DNA of 64,000 nucleotides from Parvibaculum sp. (GTDB taxonomy: Bacteria; Pseudomonadota; Alphaproteobacteria; Parvibaculales; Parvibaculaceae), in contig NZ_JAUSBV010000007.1 in the NCBI RefSeq assembly GCF_030651915.1, positions 1-64,000 on the forward strand, read 5' to 3'. The position numbers were made by a program, and so were the translations under genes. This document shows positions 34,909 to 44,874 of this stretch, piece after piece; position 1 is the stretch's first letter; the number at the start of each line of letters is the position of its first letter. The notes below the pieces were generated by a model, which was given only the letters and a program-made list of their open reading frames with translations, made no database searches and was not told the DNA's origin.

Positions 34909-36777
34909 ATGAGCGATACATCGAATCCGGTCATCGAGGCCATTGAGGAAGAAGCGCAACGGCGCAAGCCCGCCAAACGGGTCCGGCCGATCCTGCGGCT
35001 GCTGCCCTTCCTGGCGGTCTATCGGGGCATGGTGGCGCTGGCGGTTCTTGCACTCGTTCTGGCGACGCTCGCGACGCTCGCCATTCCGATGGCCGGCGGC
35101 CGGCTCGTCGATCTCCTCAACGACGCCGACGATACGGTCACAGCTGCCTTTATCGACCAGTATTTCCTGGCGCTGATCGCCGTCGCACTGGTGCTCGGTA
35201 TCGCCAGCGCCGCGCGTTTCTACTTCGTCAGCTGGCTCGGCGAGCGGGTGGTGGCCGATCTTCGGCAGGCGGTTTATGCGCATGTGCTGAAGCTCTCGCC
35301 GGCATTTTTCGAATTGACGCGCACCGGCGAAGTGCTGTCGCGACTGACCGCCGACACGACGTTGATCAAAACCGTGGTCGGTTCTTCGGCGTCGATCGCA
35401 CTGCGCAATCTTTTCCTTTTCGCCGGTGCATCGTCGATGATGGTTGTCACCAGCGCGCGATTGTCGAGCCTCGTTCTGTTCGCCATTCCGATGATCGTTC
35501 TGCCGCTGGTTTTTCTCGGGCGCTGGGTCCGGCGGCTGTCGCGCTCGGCGCAGGACAGGCTGGCCGATACCAGCGCTTTCGGTACCGAGAGCCTCAATGC
35601 CATCCAGACGGTGCAGGCCTTCACCCATGAGGACCATGACCGGCGACAGTTTTTCGACACGGTCGAGCAGTCCTTCGATACGGCGCGGGCACGCATCGTT
35701 GCCCGTTCGGTGCTGACGGCGCTGATTTTCTTCCTCGGCCTTACCAGCGTCGTCGGCGTCATCTGGTTCGGCATGAAGGATGTTATCGCCGGCGACATGA
35801 CGGGTGGCGCGCTGGCGCAGTTTATTCTCTATGCGCTCTTTGCCTCAGGTGCGCTGGCGGCGCTGTCGGAGATATGGGGCGACATGCAGATGGCGGCGGG
35901 TGCCACCGAGCGCCTGATGGAGCTTCTCGATGTCGAGCCGCAGATCGCGGCGCCGGCCATTCCCGTTTCCCTGCCGGCGCCATCGCGCGGCGAGATCCGT
36001 TTCGATGCCGTCACCTTTGCCTATCCGGCCCGGCCGGGCATCTCGGCCCTTCGGGGTTTTACGCTCGGCGTCAATCCCGGCGAGACAGTGGCGCTGGTCG
36101 GCCCGTCTGGCGCCGGAAAAAGTACCGTCTTCCAGCTGCTTCTGCGCTTCTACGATCCGCAATCCGGGCATATTGCGCTTGACGGTACCGATGTGCGCGA
36201 CGCCGACCCGCGCGACGTGCGGGCGCGCATCGCGGTCGTTCCGCAGGAGACGGTCATCTTCGGCACAACGATTGCCGAAAACATCCGCTATGGCCGACCC
36301 GAGGCCGGCTTTGCCGAGATCGAAGCCGCGGCACGGGCCGCCCGCATTGATGATTTCATTGCCCGCCTGCCGGATGGTTACAACACCCAGGTTGGTGAGC
36401 GCGGGGTGACGCTTTCGGGCGGTCAGCGCCAGCGCCTGGCAATTGCGCGCGCGATCCTGCGCGACGCGCCGGTCCTGTTGCTCGACGAAGCGACCAGCGC
36501 GCTTGATGCCGAAAGCGAAGCGGCCGTCCAGCAGGCGCTTGAAGGGCTGATGCGGGATCGCACGACGCTTGTGATCGCGCATCGTCTGGCGACCGTGCTC
36601 AAGGCAGACCGGATTATCGTCATGGAAGAGGGCCGTGTCGTCGCCTCAGGCACGCATGAAGAACTTTTGCGGCAGGGCGGGCTTTATGCGCGGCTGGCGC
36701 GGTTGCAGTTTACCGGCGATCTTTCGGGCGAGGCCACCGAGCCATTGTCCGGACCGGTCAGCGCGGTCATTGGTTGA
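34909..36777 (+). CDS. ABC exporter, permease-ATPase fusion (ABCB/MsbA-like)
   Basis: This 622-residue half-transporter has six membrane helices in the N-terminal region (about 40-340). The ATPase domain has Walker [10 protein letters not shown] near 398, signature [14 protein letters not shown], Walker [12 protein letters not shown] and the H-loop AHRLAT. Proteins of this type export lipids, peptides or drugs; the substrate is unknown. I use ATG 34909, because an ATG four bases upstream is out of frame. A paraoxonase-like gene follows 25 bp later, so they may be cotranscribed. Confidence 0.92.
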   Translation: MSDTSNPVIEAIEEEAQRRKPAKRVRPILRLLPFLAVYRGMVALAVLALVLATLATLAIPMAGGRLVDLLNDADDTVTAAFIDQYFLALIAVALVLGIASAARFYFVSWLGERVVADLRQAVYAHVLKLSPAFFELTRTGEVLSRLTADTTLIKTVVGSSASIALRNLFLFAGASSMMVVTSARLSSLVLFAIPMIVLPLVFLGRWVRRLSRSAQDRLADTSAFGTESLNAIQTVQAFTHEDHDRRQFFDTVEQSFDTARARIVARSVLTALIFFLGLTSVVGVIWFGMKDVIAGDMTGGALAQFILYALFASGALAALSEIWGDMQMAAGATERLMELLDVEPQIAAPAIPVSLPAPSRGEIRFDAVTFAYPARPGISALRGFTLGVNPGETVALVGPSGAGKSTVFQLLLRFYDPQSGHIALDGTDVRDADPRDVRARIAVVPQETVIFGTTIAENIRYGRPEAGFAEIEAAARAARIDDFIARLPDGYNTQVGERGVTLSGGQRQRLAIARAILRDAPVLLLDEATSALDAESEAAVQQALEGLMRDRTTLVIAHRLATVLKADRIIVMEEGRVVASGTHEELLRQGGLYARLARLQFTGDLSGEATEPLSGPVSAVIG

Positions 36778-36802
36778 ACGAAACTCCTCAGGGGAAAAAT
36801 CC

Positions 36803-37906
36803 ATGTCGAAGCGCTTGCAGATTGTCGTCTATGTCGGACTGGCACTTGTCGTTGTCGGCAGTGTGCTGGCGTGGCGCTTCCTTGCCGCTGCCGGCTATTT
36901 CACCGGCATCAGGCAGGAGATCGCCGCCGACTGCCGTGCGATCGAGGCGGTGCCGGGGCCCGAAGACATCGTTATCGACCACGAGCGCGGCATTGCCTAT
37001 GTGTCGGCCTATGATCGCCGCGCGGTGCAGGCCGGTGCGCCGGGCTCCGAAGCCGTCCGCGGCGGCCTTTATGCGATCGATCTGACGGCGCCGCAGGCCG
37101 ATTGGTCGCTCTATCCGGTGACGCCCAACATGCCGGCCGATTTCCGGCCCCATGGCATCAGCCTTTATGTCGGGCCGGATGGCGCGCGGCGGCTTTTCGC
37201 GGTCAGTCACCCGGCCGCGGGGCATGAGGTTGTCGAGATCTTCGATATTGCAGCTGATGGAACGCTGAGCCATGCGTTGAGCGTCACCGATCCGCTGTTC
37301 GTGTCGCTCAATGACGTCGTGGCGGTAGGGCCGGACAGCTTCTATGCGACCAACGACCATGCCTCGAAGAACGGGTTGCACCAGCTTTTCAGCAATATAC
37401 TGCTGCTGCGAAACACCAATGTTGTCTATCACGACGGGACGGCAACGCGTATCGCCGCCGACCGCTTTGGCTACGCCAACGGCATCAATGCCAGCACCGA
37501 CGGTAGCCGGATCTATGTCGCCGACCTGATGAGTATGACCCTGCATGTGTTTGATCGCGACGCCGCGAGCGGCGATCTCCGCGGTGTCGACATGGCGCGG
37601 CTCGGCACTGGCATCGACAATATCGATGTGCAGCCCGACGGCTCGCTGCTGATCGGCGCGCATCCCAATCTGATCGATTTCATCGCCCATGCTGGCGACC
37701 CCGCCGCGCTTTCGCCGAGCCAGGTCGTGCGCGTTGAGATCGACAAAAACGGCGGCGGCAAGGCCGGCACGATCTATCTCAATCTCGGCGCGGAGATATC
37801 GGGCATCAGCGTGGCCGCCGGCTATGGCGACGTGATGCTGCTCGGTCAGGTTTTCGAGCCGCAAGTTCTGGTCTGCGCGCAATCGAAAGAGCTGAAAGCT
37901 TATTGA
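36803..37906 (+). CDS. Paraoxonase (PON)/arylesterase-like calcium hydrolase
   Basis: This 367-residue protein has an uncleaved-type N-terminal helix (6-30) and a six-bladed propeller. All catalytic and calcium positions of human PON1 have counterparts: E54/D55, H117 (PHGIS), H136 (VSHPAAG), N170/D171 (LNDVVAVG), N226 (YANGIN), D272/N273 (IDNIDV) and H287 (GAHPN). C44 and C358 occupy the positions of the PON1 disulfide. In the family it hydrolyses lactones and aryl esters in the periplasm. It may be cotranscribed with the ABC exporter. Its stop abuts the convergent stop of the next gene. Confidence 0.85.
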   Translation: MSKRLQIVVYVGLALVVVGSVLAWRFLAAAGYFTGIRQEIAADCRAIEAVPGPEDIVIDHERGIAYVSAYDRRAVQAGAPGSEAVRGGLYAIDLTAPQADWSLYPVTPNMPADFRPHGISLYVGPDGARRLFAVSHPAAGHEVVEIFDIAADGTLSHALSVTDPLFVSLNDVVAVGPDSFYATNDHASKNGLHQLFSNILLLRNTNVVYHDGTATRIAADRFGYANGINASTDGSRIYVADLMSMTLHVFDRDAASGDLRGVDMARLGTGIDNIDVQPDGSLLIGAHPNLIDFIAHAGDPAALSPSQVVRVEIDKNGGGKAGTIYLNLGAEISGISVAAGYGDVMLLGQVFEPQVLVCAQSKELKAY

Positions 37907-38929
37907 TCAGCGCTCGGTCAGCTTGAATTCGATGCGGCGGTTGCGCGTATTGTCGGTTGCCGTGCGACCTGCTGTCAGCGGGTGATGTTCGCCGAATCCT
38001 GCCGCCACCAGATTTTGTGCGGGCACGCCTTGCGCGGTCAGGTAGTCCACGACGGCGATGGCGCGGGCGCTTGACAGGTACCAGTTCGACGGGAATTGCG
38101 GTGTGGCGATCGGGTTGGCGTCGGTATGCCCGTCAACGCGCAGGACCCAGGGGATGTCGTTCGGAATTTCGGCGGCGATTTCACGCACTGCGACGGCGAT
38201 CTTGTCGAGCTGCTCCTGCCCGGACGGGTTGATGTCGGCGGAGCCCGACGCGAAGAAGATTTCGGACTGCATGGCAAAGCGGTCGCCGACAATTTCGATG
38301 TCGGTGCGGTCGCCCAGAATGGTCCGCAAGCGGCCGAAGAACTCCGAGCGGTAACGGGCCAGTTCCTGGACCTTTTGGGCCAGCGCCGCGTTGAGGCGGC
38401 GGCCGAGATCGGCGATCTGGGTTTGCGATTCACGATCCCGTTGCTCGGATGCCTCCAGCGCCGCCTCCAGCGTCGCGAGCTGGCGGCGCAAGGCGGCGAT
38501 CTGCTGGTTCAGCAATTCGACCTGTGACAGGGCCTCGCTGGAGACACGCTGTTCGTCGGAAAGCCGGCTTTCAAGTTCTGCGATGCGCGAGCCGGCGCCG
38601 GCGCCCTCGTCGGCCATCGCGGCGAGACGTGCACTCTCGGCGGAAGCGGCGGCGAGCGAATCCTGCAGCGACAGGATTGTGACTTCGAGATCGGCTTTTT
38701 CGCGCCGCTCCAGCGCCAGCTGGTTCACCAGTTCGGCAATCTGGCTGCGCAAGCTGTCGAGCGCCGAATCCTTGTCGCTCACCAGCAGGCTGAGGAAGAA
38801 TTGCGTGATCATGAAAATGGTCAGCAGAAATATCAGTACCAGCAGCAGGCTCGACATGGCGTCGACAAAGCCCGGCCAGTAATCGCTGCTCGGGGCGCGG
38901 CCACGGATGCGTCTGTTGGCGAGCGCCAT
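37907..38929 (-). CDS. MotB/OmpA-like stator-type protein
   Basis: This 340-residue protein has an N-terminal membrane helix (about 24-46) headed by YWPGFVDAMSSLLLV. D23 sits where MotB/TolR-type proteins hold the proton-accepting Asp. A long coiled coil (about 55-185) follows, then a C-terminal OmpA peptidoglycan-binding domain (about 225-340: FFASGSADINPSG, LRVDGHTDANPI, NTRNRRIEFKL). It resembles MotB but is not next to flagellar genes. It is downstream of the MotA-like gene, 6 bp apart. Confidence 0.88.
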   Translation of the reverse strand: MALANRRIRGRAPSSDYWPGFVDAMSSLLLVLIFLLTIFMITQFFLSLLVSDKDSALDSLRSQIAELVNQLALERREKADLEVTILSLQDSLAAASAESARLAAMADEGAGAGSRIAELESRLSDEQRVSSEALSQVELLNQQIAALRRQLATLEAALEASEQRDRESQTQIADLGRRLNAALAQKVQELARYRSEFFGRLRTILGDRTDIEIVGDRFAMQSEIFFASGSADINPSGQEQLDKIAVAVREIAAEIPNDIPWVLRVDGHTDANPIATPQFPSNWYLSSARAIAVVDYLTAQGVPAQNLVAAGFGEHHPLTAGRTATDNTRNRRIEFKLTER

Positions 38930-38935
38930 CCTGCG

Positions 38936-39901
38936 TCAGCTCCGACCGTCGAGGCGGCGGGCCAGTTCTTCGAGCACTGGCCTCAACGCCTCCTGGTTTT
39001 GTGCGAGCTGCCTTACAAGCTGCTGCTCGCCCCGCAATTGCTCTGTCAGGGCCGATATCTGGCCGGCCAGCGCCATCAGTGTCGCATTGGCGCCTTCGCC
39101 GCCGCCCGTGAGCGCCTGTTCGATGTTGCGGAGCCGCCGCGAGGTTTCGCCCAGCATTGAAGGGGCGTCGGGATTTGTCTCGGAGAGGCTCGTAACGGTG
39201 GAGAGCCACTCCTCGAGTTCGTTATAGAAACGGTTCTGCGCCTGACCTGCTTGCAGGTCGAGAAAGCCCAACACCAACGAGCCGGCCAGGCCGAACAGCG
39301 AGGAGGAAAACGCCGTGCCCATGCCGCGCAGGGGTCCGTCGAGTCCCGCCTTCAGATTTGCGAAAACGGTGGCGGCTTCCGCCGTTTCGACATTAAGGCT
39401 CTGAATCGTGCCGGCGACCGAGGCCACCGTGGTCAGCAGGCCCCAGAAGGTTCCGAGCAGGCCGAGAAAGATCAGCAGGCCAATGACATAGCGCGAAATC
39501 TCGCGCTGTTCGTCGAGACGGGAGCCGAGCGAGTCGAGGATCGAACGCATCGACATGGCGTTGAGCTGCATGCGTCCCTTGCGGTCGCCGAGCATGGTGG
39601 CCATCGGCGCCAGCAAGTGCGGCGCGGCGGGAAATGTGAGGCCGGGATCGGCGCGCCGAAATTCGTTCACCCAGCGCACTTCGGGATTGATGCTCAGCAC
39701 CTGGCGGAACGCATAAAGAATGCCGACGGCGAGGACGAAGACGATCAGGCCGTTCAGAAGCGGATTGGCCATGAAGGCCGCTTCAATTTGCGGGAACAGG
39801 ATCGCCACGGCAAACCCCACCAGCACGACGAAAAGCACCATCCGGGTGACATAGGGGCGCGGCCGGGAAAGCCCAATGCCGTCCTTGTGTTCCTTCGCCA
39901 T
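38936..39901 (-). CDS. MotA/TolQ/ExbB-like proton-channel protein
   Basis: This 321-residue membrane protein has four helices (about 19-37, 46-65, 135-162, 197-215). The helix 3 motif GLLIFLGLLGTFWGLL and the helix 4 region FSSSLFGLAGSLVLGFLDL are those of MotA/TolQ/ExbB channels. The cytoplasmic loop between helices 2 and 3 and the tail after 220 are long. It probably forms a pentamer around a dimer of the MotB-like protein. Separate copies of tolQ and tolR are at 55.9 kb, so this pair is a distinct system. Confidence 0.87.
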   Translation of the reverse strand: MAKEHKDGIGLSRPRPYVTRMVLFVVLVGFAVAILFPQIEAAFMANPLLNGLIVFVLAVGILYAFRQVLSINPEVRWVNEFRRADPGLTFPAAPHLLAPMATMLGDRKGRMQLNAMSMRSILDSLGSRLDEQREISRYVIGLLIFLGLLGTFWGLLTTVASVAGTIQSLNVETAEAATVFANLKAGLDGPLRGMGTAFSSSLFGLAGSLVLGFLDLQAGQAQNRFYNELEEWLSTVTSLSETNPDAPSMLGETSRRLRNIEQALTGGGEGANATLMALAGQISALTEQLRGEQQLVRQLAQNQEALRPVLEELARRLDGRS

Positions 39902-39938
39902 ACGTCGTCAATCCCTTCTCAAGTTCGACCGGATGGTG

Positions 39939-40346
39939 TCAACCGCCGGCCAACACAATATCCACGCGGTCTTGCGGACCGCTGTCAGACGTTCCACCGA
40001 GAGCACGGACGTGAATGCGGTCTGCCACAATGCCCTCATCAATCAGCTTGTACCTGACCGACAGGGCGCGCCGGAGCGACAGCTTGCGTGCCGGCGACGA
40101 GACATCGCGCGGCGGTCCTGCATAGGCCTTGATCAGCAGACGGCCGCTTTGGCGCCTGATATTTGTGGCAAAAACTGCGATGTCGTCATGCGCAGCCGCG
40201 CTCAGGGCGGATTCGCCGGGCGCGAAGTCGATGCGCAGCAGGGCCGATTCAGGAGGAGGCAGGGGGGCCTCGGCAGCTGCGGCTGCCAGAGCGCCGGCAA
40301 GGAGGATGGCAAGTGCCGCAAAGCCAATCCTGTTGTGAAAGATCAT
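39939..40346 (-). CDS. Small periplasmic OmpA-like protein
   Basis: This 135-residue protein has a signal peptide ending near residue 25 (LAAAAAEA). A shortened OmpA-like domain follows: LLRIDFAPGESALSAAAHDDIAVF, SLRRALSVRYKLIDEGI and RIHVRALGG. The usual HTD and NRR motifs are degenerate. It lies 37 bp upstream of the MotA-like gene on the same strand and probably belongs to the same operon. The start at 40346 has only a weak ribosome site. Confidence 0.68.
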   Translation of the reverse strand: MIFHNRIGFAALAILLAGALAAAAAEAPLPPPESALLRIDFAPGESALSAAAHDDIAVFATNIRRQSGRLLIKAYAGPPRDVSSPARKLSLRRALSVRYKLIDEGIVADRIHVRALGGTSDSGPQDRVDIVLAGG

Positions 40347-40478
40347 GCGGTCATCCGTGGGCGGTCGTGAGCGGGTGTATCGATACGCTTCGCGACAGTC
40401 TAAGCCTGTTCGCATGGCGCGAACAGGCCTCGGCCGAATGAGAAGTATGGAGGGAATCGGGCAGAAATGCGGCCCGGG

Positions 40479-41282
40479 TCAGGCGGGCTTGTGCGCTTTT
40501 TTCAGCACGTCGCCGAGTTGCCGGTGCAGCGCTTCATTGCCGGCAAGGATGCCGCCTGTGTCCAGCATGGCGTCGCGACCATTGAGGTCGGTGACGAAGC
40601 CGCCCGCCTCGCGCACGAGGATGATGCCGGCGGCCACGTCCCAAGCGGCGAGGTTCGCCTCCCAGTAAGCGTCGAGACGGCCCGCCGCGACCCATGCAAG
40701 GTCGAGCGCCGCCGACCCCATGCGGCGGACGCCGGCGACCTCGTTCATCACAGCGCCGAGTTCGGCCGAGAAACGCTGGTGGCCAGGTCGGCCGATATGC
40801 GGAATGCCGGTGCCGACCACCGCTTGCGCCAGTTCGCGGCGCACCGCGACGCGGATGCGGCGGTCGTTGAGAAACGCGCCCTGACCCTTTTCGGCAATGA
40901 ACATTTCGTCGGAGATCGGGTTGTAGACGAGGCCGGCGACAATCTGACCCTCGCGTTCGAGGCCGATCGAAATGGAGAACATCGGGATGCCGTGCAGGAA
41001 GTTCGTCGTGCCGTCGAGCGGATCGATGATCCAGCGGTGCGACTTGTCGGCACCTTCGACCACACCACCTTCCTCCATCAGGAAGCCATAGCCCGGCCGC
41101 GCCTTCGACAGTTCCTGAAAGATGACCTTCTCGGCCTTCTTGTCGGCGGCGGTGACGAAATTCGCCGGGCCTTTCATCGAGACCTGAAGGTTTTCCACCT
41201 CGCCGAAATCGCGCTGCAGGCCGCGCGCCGCCTTGCGGGCGGCGGCGACCATGACGGACATCGAGGGTGTGTGGCGGGACAT
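40479..41282 (-). CDS. suhB: Inositol monophosphatase family protein
   Basis: This 267-residue Li-sensitive phosphatase fold has the metal motifs EEGGV, WIIDPLDGTTNFLHGIP and WDVAAGIILVREAGG. In the family, SuhB dephosphorylates inositol 1-phosphate and in some bacteria also acts on NusA and rRNA processing. The gene follows efp on the same strand with 19 bp between them. I use ATG 41282, though an internal ATG at codon 8 is also possible. Confidence 0.92.
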   Translation of the reverse strand: MSRHTPSMSVMVAAARKAARGLQRDFGEVENLQVSMKGPANFVTAADKKAEKVIFQELSKARPGYGFLMEEGGVVEGADKSHRWIIDPLDGTTNFLHGIPMFSISIGLEREGQIVAGLVYNPISDEMFIAEKGQGAFLNDRRIRVAVRRELAQAVVGTGIPHIGRPGHQRFSAELGAVMNEVAGVRRMGSAALDLAWVAAGRLDAYWEANLAAWDVAAGIILVREAGGFVTDLNGRDAMLDTGGILAGNEALHRQLGDVLKKAHKPA

Positions 41283-41301
41283 GGGTTCTACCGGCCGGGC
41301 G

Positions 41302-41865
41302 TTATTCGGCGCGACGCAGATAGGTGACTTCGTTCGTATCGACGACGATCCTCTCGCCGGTCGTAACGAATGGCGGCACCATGACGCGCACGCCGTTCTC
41401 GAGCAGGGCGGGCTTGTAGGAGCTTGCGGCGGTCTGCCCCTTTACCGTGGGTTCGGTCTCGGTGATTGCGAGGACCACTTGGTCGGGGAGCGAAATGCCG
41501 AGCGCCTTGCCCTCATGGCTTTCGACCGTAACCTTCATGCCATCCTGCAGGAAGGCGGCGCGGTCGCCGACCCATTCCTTCGACAGCTCGATCTGTTCGT
41601 AGGTCTCGTTGTCCATGAAAGTCAGCATCCCATCGTTTTCGTAGAGATACTGGTAGTCCTTCTGCTCAAGGCGCACGCGCTCAACCGTTTCGGCGGAGCG
41701 GAAACGTTCGTTCAGCTTGCGGCCATCGACGAGGTTCTTCAGTTCCACCTGCGCAAATGCCCCGCCCTTGCCGGGTTTCACATGCTGAACCTTGACAGCG
41801 GCCCAGAGCCCGCCCTCATGTTCGATGACGTTGCCGGGGCGGATTTCATTGCCGTTGATCTTCAT
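41302..41865 (-). CDS. efp: Translation elongation factor P
   Basis: This 187-residue EF-P has three domains. The modified-loop lysine is K33 in [10 protein letters not shown], which in many bacteria is lysylated by EpmA or rhamnosylated at Arg. Lys at this position points to the lysine-type pathway. EF-P relieves stalling at polyproline; the window itself encodes such clients (TolA). It is coupled in position to suhB. Confidence 0.96.
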   Translation of the reverse strand: MKINGNEIRPGNVIEHEGGLWAAVKVQHVKPGKGGAFAQVELKNLVDGRKLNERFRSAETVERVRLEQKDYQYLYENDGMLTFMDNETYEQIELSKEWVGDRAAFLQDGMKVTVESHEGKALGISLPDQVVLAITETEPTVKGQTAASSYKPALLENGVRVMVPPFVTTGERIVVDTNEVTYLRRAE

Positions 41866-42006
41866 GGGATGCTCGAATTCGGGGACTGGTCAAATCTGGA
41901 TAGGGGCTCGCCGGAGATGCGGCAGCCGGCGCTCTGATAACACCATGTGCCGGCATTGGACAGAGGCTTTCCATCGATTGCCCCGTGGCGGGTGCGGATC
42001 TTCCGT

Positions 42007-43089
42007 TCAGTCCGCCGTAGGGGGGCTGTCGGCGGCCCGGTCCCATTTGGCGATCTGGTCGGCGACACGGGCGCGGATTTCGGGCGTGACTTCAGGTTCT
42101 ATGGCGCTTCTCAGCGTCTCGTCTTCGTATCCGCCCTTTTCGGCCAAGGTCAGCCAGAGCAACGCGGCCCCGACGTCGCGGGCCACGCCCTGACCCAGAA
42201 AATAGAGGCGGGCCAGACGATCCTGTGCCAACGGTTCGCCGCGCATCGCGGCCTCGGTAAACCATTTGGCAGCCAGTGTGTCGTTGCGCTCCACGCCGGC
42301 GCCGTCGAGATAGGCGAAGGCCAGCGCTGTCTGGGCCTCCGGCAGGCCGCTTTCGGCGGCAATAGTGAAGCGTTTTGCCGCTTCGGCGGGGCTCTTGGAC
42401 ATGCCAATGCCATCCTGCAGCATCAGGCCGAGCTGGTAGCTGGCCTCAGGCTGGCCCTGATCGGCTGCCAGCCGGAAATAGCGCGCCGCCTCGTCCAGAT
42501 TTTGCGGCTTGCCGCGGCCGGCGGCAAAGAGCGTCCCCAGATAGTATTGCGCGTCGGCATGGCCGGTTTTTGCGGCGCTTTCGAAGAGCGATGCCGCCTT
42601 GCCGATGTCGCGCGGTCCGCCATGACCGGTTGTGTACATCATGCCGAGTTCGGTGGCGGCGCCGGCATGGTCCTGATCGGCGGCCTGCTGGAAGAGCTTG
42701 CGCGCCGCCTCCGGGGTGGCGCCGGCGATGCGGCCATATTCCATCAGCATGCCGAGCGCGTATTGGGCGCTGGCGTCGCCGCGGTCGGCCGCCATGCCGA
42801 ACCATTTGGCCGCTTCGTTCCGGTCGGATGCGATGCCCTCGCCGTTGTTGTAGATCGAACCGAGCATCAGTTGCGCGGCGACATCGCCTTTTTCGGCAAG
42901 CGGCAGGGCAAGGAGCCGCGCTTCTCCGTAACGTTGCGCCCTGTAGGCGTCCATTGCCGACGCCATTGCATCCGCGGCGGGTATTGCCTGCGCGGCGCGC
43001 GGAGAGGGCGAATTCTGCGCAGTTGCTTCGGGAACCGTGGCCAGCATCGGCGCCATGCCCAAACTCAACGCAACGAGTAGATGCCTCAT
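42007..43089 (-). CDS. Sel1-repeat (tetratricopeptide-like) exported protein
   Basis: This 360-residue protein has a signal peptide (about 1-26, ending TAQ) and about seven SEL1 repeats from residue 60 to 300. Typical units are [24 protein letters not shown] and [21 protein letters not shown]. Sel1 proteins are periplasmic scaffolds for protein-protein contacts. The start overlaps the stop of thiE (ATGA), so it is the distal gene of the glycolytic operon. Confidence 0.87.
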   Translation of the reverse strand: MRHLLVALSLGMAPMLATVPEATAQNSPSPRAAQAIPAADAMASAMDAYRAQRYGEARLLALPLAEKGDVAAQLMLGSIYNNGEGIASDRNEAAKWFGMAADRGDASAQYALGMLMEYGRIAGATPEAARKLFQQAADQDHAGAATELGMMYTTGHGGPRDIGKAASLFESAAKTGHADAQYYLGTLFAAGRGKPQNLDEAARYFRLAADQGQPEASYQLGLMLQDGIGMSKSPAEAAKRFTIAAESGLPEAQTALAFAYLDGAGVERNDTLAAKWFTEAAMRGEPLAQDRLARLYFLGQGVARDVGAALLWLTLAEKGGYEDETLRSAIEPEVTPEIRARVADQIAKWDRAADSPPTAD

Positions 43090-43757
43090 CGGGACTTGCT
43101 TTCCTCGGCCATAATTCGGTCGAACGCACGCACTGCGGCGGCCGGCCCTTCGGCATGGGCCCAGACGCCGGATGATACGGCCAGAAAATCCGCCCCGGCA
43201 CGCACCAGCGCTGCGGCATTTTGAACCGTGATGCCGCCGATCGCCACGCAAGGCACCACGAAAGTTTCCGACCACCAGGTCAGGATCTCCGGTTCAGCCT
43301 TACTTATAGGCGTTTTTGTGTCGGTTTCGTAAAAGGCGCCAAACGCCACATAGTCCGCGCCGGCCTCGCCCGCCTCCATCGCCAGATGGCGCGACGCATG
43401 GCAGGTAACGCCGACGATACGGTCGGCGCCGACGATTTTCCGGGCCTCGGCATAGCTCGCGTCCGTCTGGCCTACATGGACACCGTCGGTGCCAAGCTCC
43501 GCCGCGAGGTCGGGCCGGTCGTTAATGATGAAGGCGACGTCGTGCGCATGGGCCAGCGGCATCAACGCTTCGGTCGCCCGGCGGATGTCGTCGGCGGCGG
43601 GTGGCGTCTCATTTTCGCCCTTGAGACGGAGTTGCAGGCTCGCGACATCGCCCGCGTTGAGCGCGGCCTTCAGCGTATCAGCGAAGGCGTGCGGCTCAAG
43701 GCGCGCTGGCGTGATGAGGTAGAGGCGGCAGGCCGTTTCGGCGTTCAGGTCGGTCAT
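43086..43757 (-). CDS. thiE: Thiamine phosphate synthase
   Basis: This 223-residue TIM barrel joins hydroxymethylpyrimidine-PP and thiazole-P. It has [61 protein letters not shown] and the phosphate loop [26 protein letters not shown]. No TPP riboswitch is visible in the 61 bp upstream. It sits behind fba in an operon for central carbon metabolism, where TPP-dependent transketolase is the first gene. Confidence 0.93.
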   Translation of the reverse strand: MTDLNAETACRLYLITPARLEPHAFADTLKAALNAGDVASLQLRLKGENETPPAADDIRRATEALMPLAHAHDVAFIINDRPDLAAELGTDGVHVGQTDASYAEARKIVGADRIVGVTCHASRHLAMEAGEAGADYVAFGAFYETDTKTPISKAEPEILTWWSETFVVPCVAIGGITVQNAAALVRAGADFLAVSSGVWAHAEGPAAAVRAFDRIMAEESKSR

Positions 43758-43818
43758 GGGCCCGCCTTGTAGCGTGAAGCGGCGGCCCGCGCACGCTCCT
43801 TCATGAGCCGCGTCCCGT

Positions 43819-44838
43819 TCAGGCCGCCTTTTCGTGCGCCGCTTTCCAGGTGCCGAGTGTGGCGAGGCCGTTCATCCTCGCGCGGTGCAGGAACGCCTTC
43901 TGGCCGGCGGCGACGTTTTCGGTCTTGCCGCTCCAGGCCTTCAGCGGCGCGGCCTGAAGCGCGCGGCCATAGGAGAAGGACATTTTCCACGGGAAACCGC
44001 CGATCGCGTTCATCGCATTGAGATGCGCGGTCGCGTCCTCATCCGACTGGCCGCCGGACAGGAAGACGATGCCGGGGATCGATGCCGGAACGGTGCGCTT
44101 GAAGCAGGCGATGGTCTTTTCCGCCACTTCCTCGACGCTCGCCTGTTTGCCACATTTTTTGCCGGCAATCACCATGTTGGGCTTCAGCACCGTGCCTTCG
44201 AGGCGGACGCGATGGGCCGCGAGGCGGCCGAAGAGGATGCGCAGCGTCTCCTCGGTGACTTCGAAGCAGCGGTCGATGTCGTGGCCGCCATCCATCAGCA
44301 CTTCGGGCTCGACGATCGGGACGATCTTCGCCTGCTGGCACAGTGCTGCGTAGCGCGCCAGCGCCTCAGCATTGGCTTCGAGGCAGGTGCGGGTCGGGAT
44401 GCCGGCCGCGATGTCGATCACCGCGCGCCACTTCGCGAAGCGCGCGCCGAGGTCATAATACTCCGCCAGTCGCTTGCCGAGACCGTCGAGACCTTCGGTG
44501 ATCTTCTCGCCGGGGAAACCGGGCATGTCCGTGGCGCCGGTATCGACTTTGATGCCGGGGATCGAGCCGGCCTTCCTGATGAGGTCGACGAGCGGCGTTC
44601 CGTCCTTGGCTTTCTGGCGGATCGTCTCGTCATAGAGGATCACGCCCGAAATGTATTTCTTCATCGCCTCTTCGGTGCGGAACAGCATTTCGCGATAGTC
44701 GCGGCGGCTGTCGGCCGTCGATTCGACGTTGATGCTGTCAAAGCGCTTCTTGATCGTGCCCGAGCTTTCGTCGGCGGCGAGAATGCCTTTGCCCGACGCC
44801 ACCATGGCCTGTGCAATCGATTCAAGTGTCTCAGTCAT
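43819..44838 (-). CDS. fba: Fructose-bisphosphate aldolase, class I
   Basis: This 339-residue class I aldolase begins [27 protein letters not shown] and has [10 protein letters not shown] and the Schiff-base lysine in [12 protein letters not shown]. It is metal-independent, unlike the class II enzyme of most gammaproteobacteria. It is the fourth gene of tkt-gap-pgk-fba. A class I enzyme in this spot is typical of several alphaproteobacteria. Confidence 0.95.
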   Translation of the reverse strand: MTETLESIAQAMVASGKGILAADESSGTIKKRFDSINVESTADSRRDYREMLFRTEEAMKKYISGVILYDETIRQKAKDGTPLVDLIRKAGSIPGIKVDTGATDMPGFPGEKITEGLDGLGKRLAEYYDLGARFAKWRAVIDIAAGIPTRTCLEANAEALARYAALCQQAKIVPIVEPEVLMDGGHDIDRCFEVTEETLRILFGRLAAHRVRLEGTVLKPNMVIAGKKCGKQASVEEVAEKTIACFKRTVPASIPGIVFLSGGQSDEDATAHLNAMNAIGGFPWKMSFSYGRALQAAPLKAWSGKTENVAAGQKAFLHRARMNGLATLGTWKAAHEKAA

Positions 44839-44874
44839 GTCCTTAACCCTCTCGATCCAGTCCTGCCTTGCGGC

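Noticed and set aside
37907-40346. Zorya-type anti-phage system
   Set aside because: The MotA/MotB-like pair resembles ZorA/ZorB, but there is no ZorC, ZorD or ZorE nearby, and the third gene is a small OmpA-like protein.
43758-43818. TPP riboswitch ahead of thiE
   Set aside because: Only 61 bp separate fba and thiE, and none of the conserved THI-box parts are visible.
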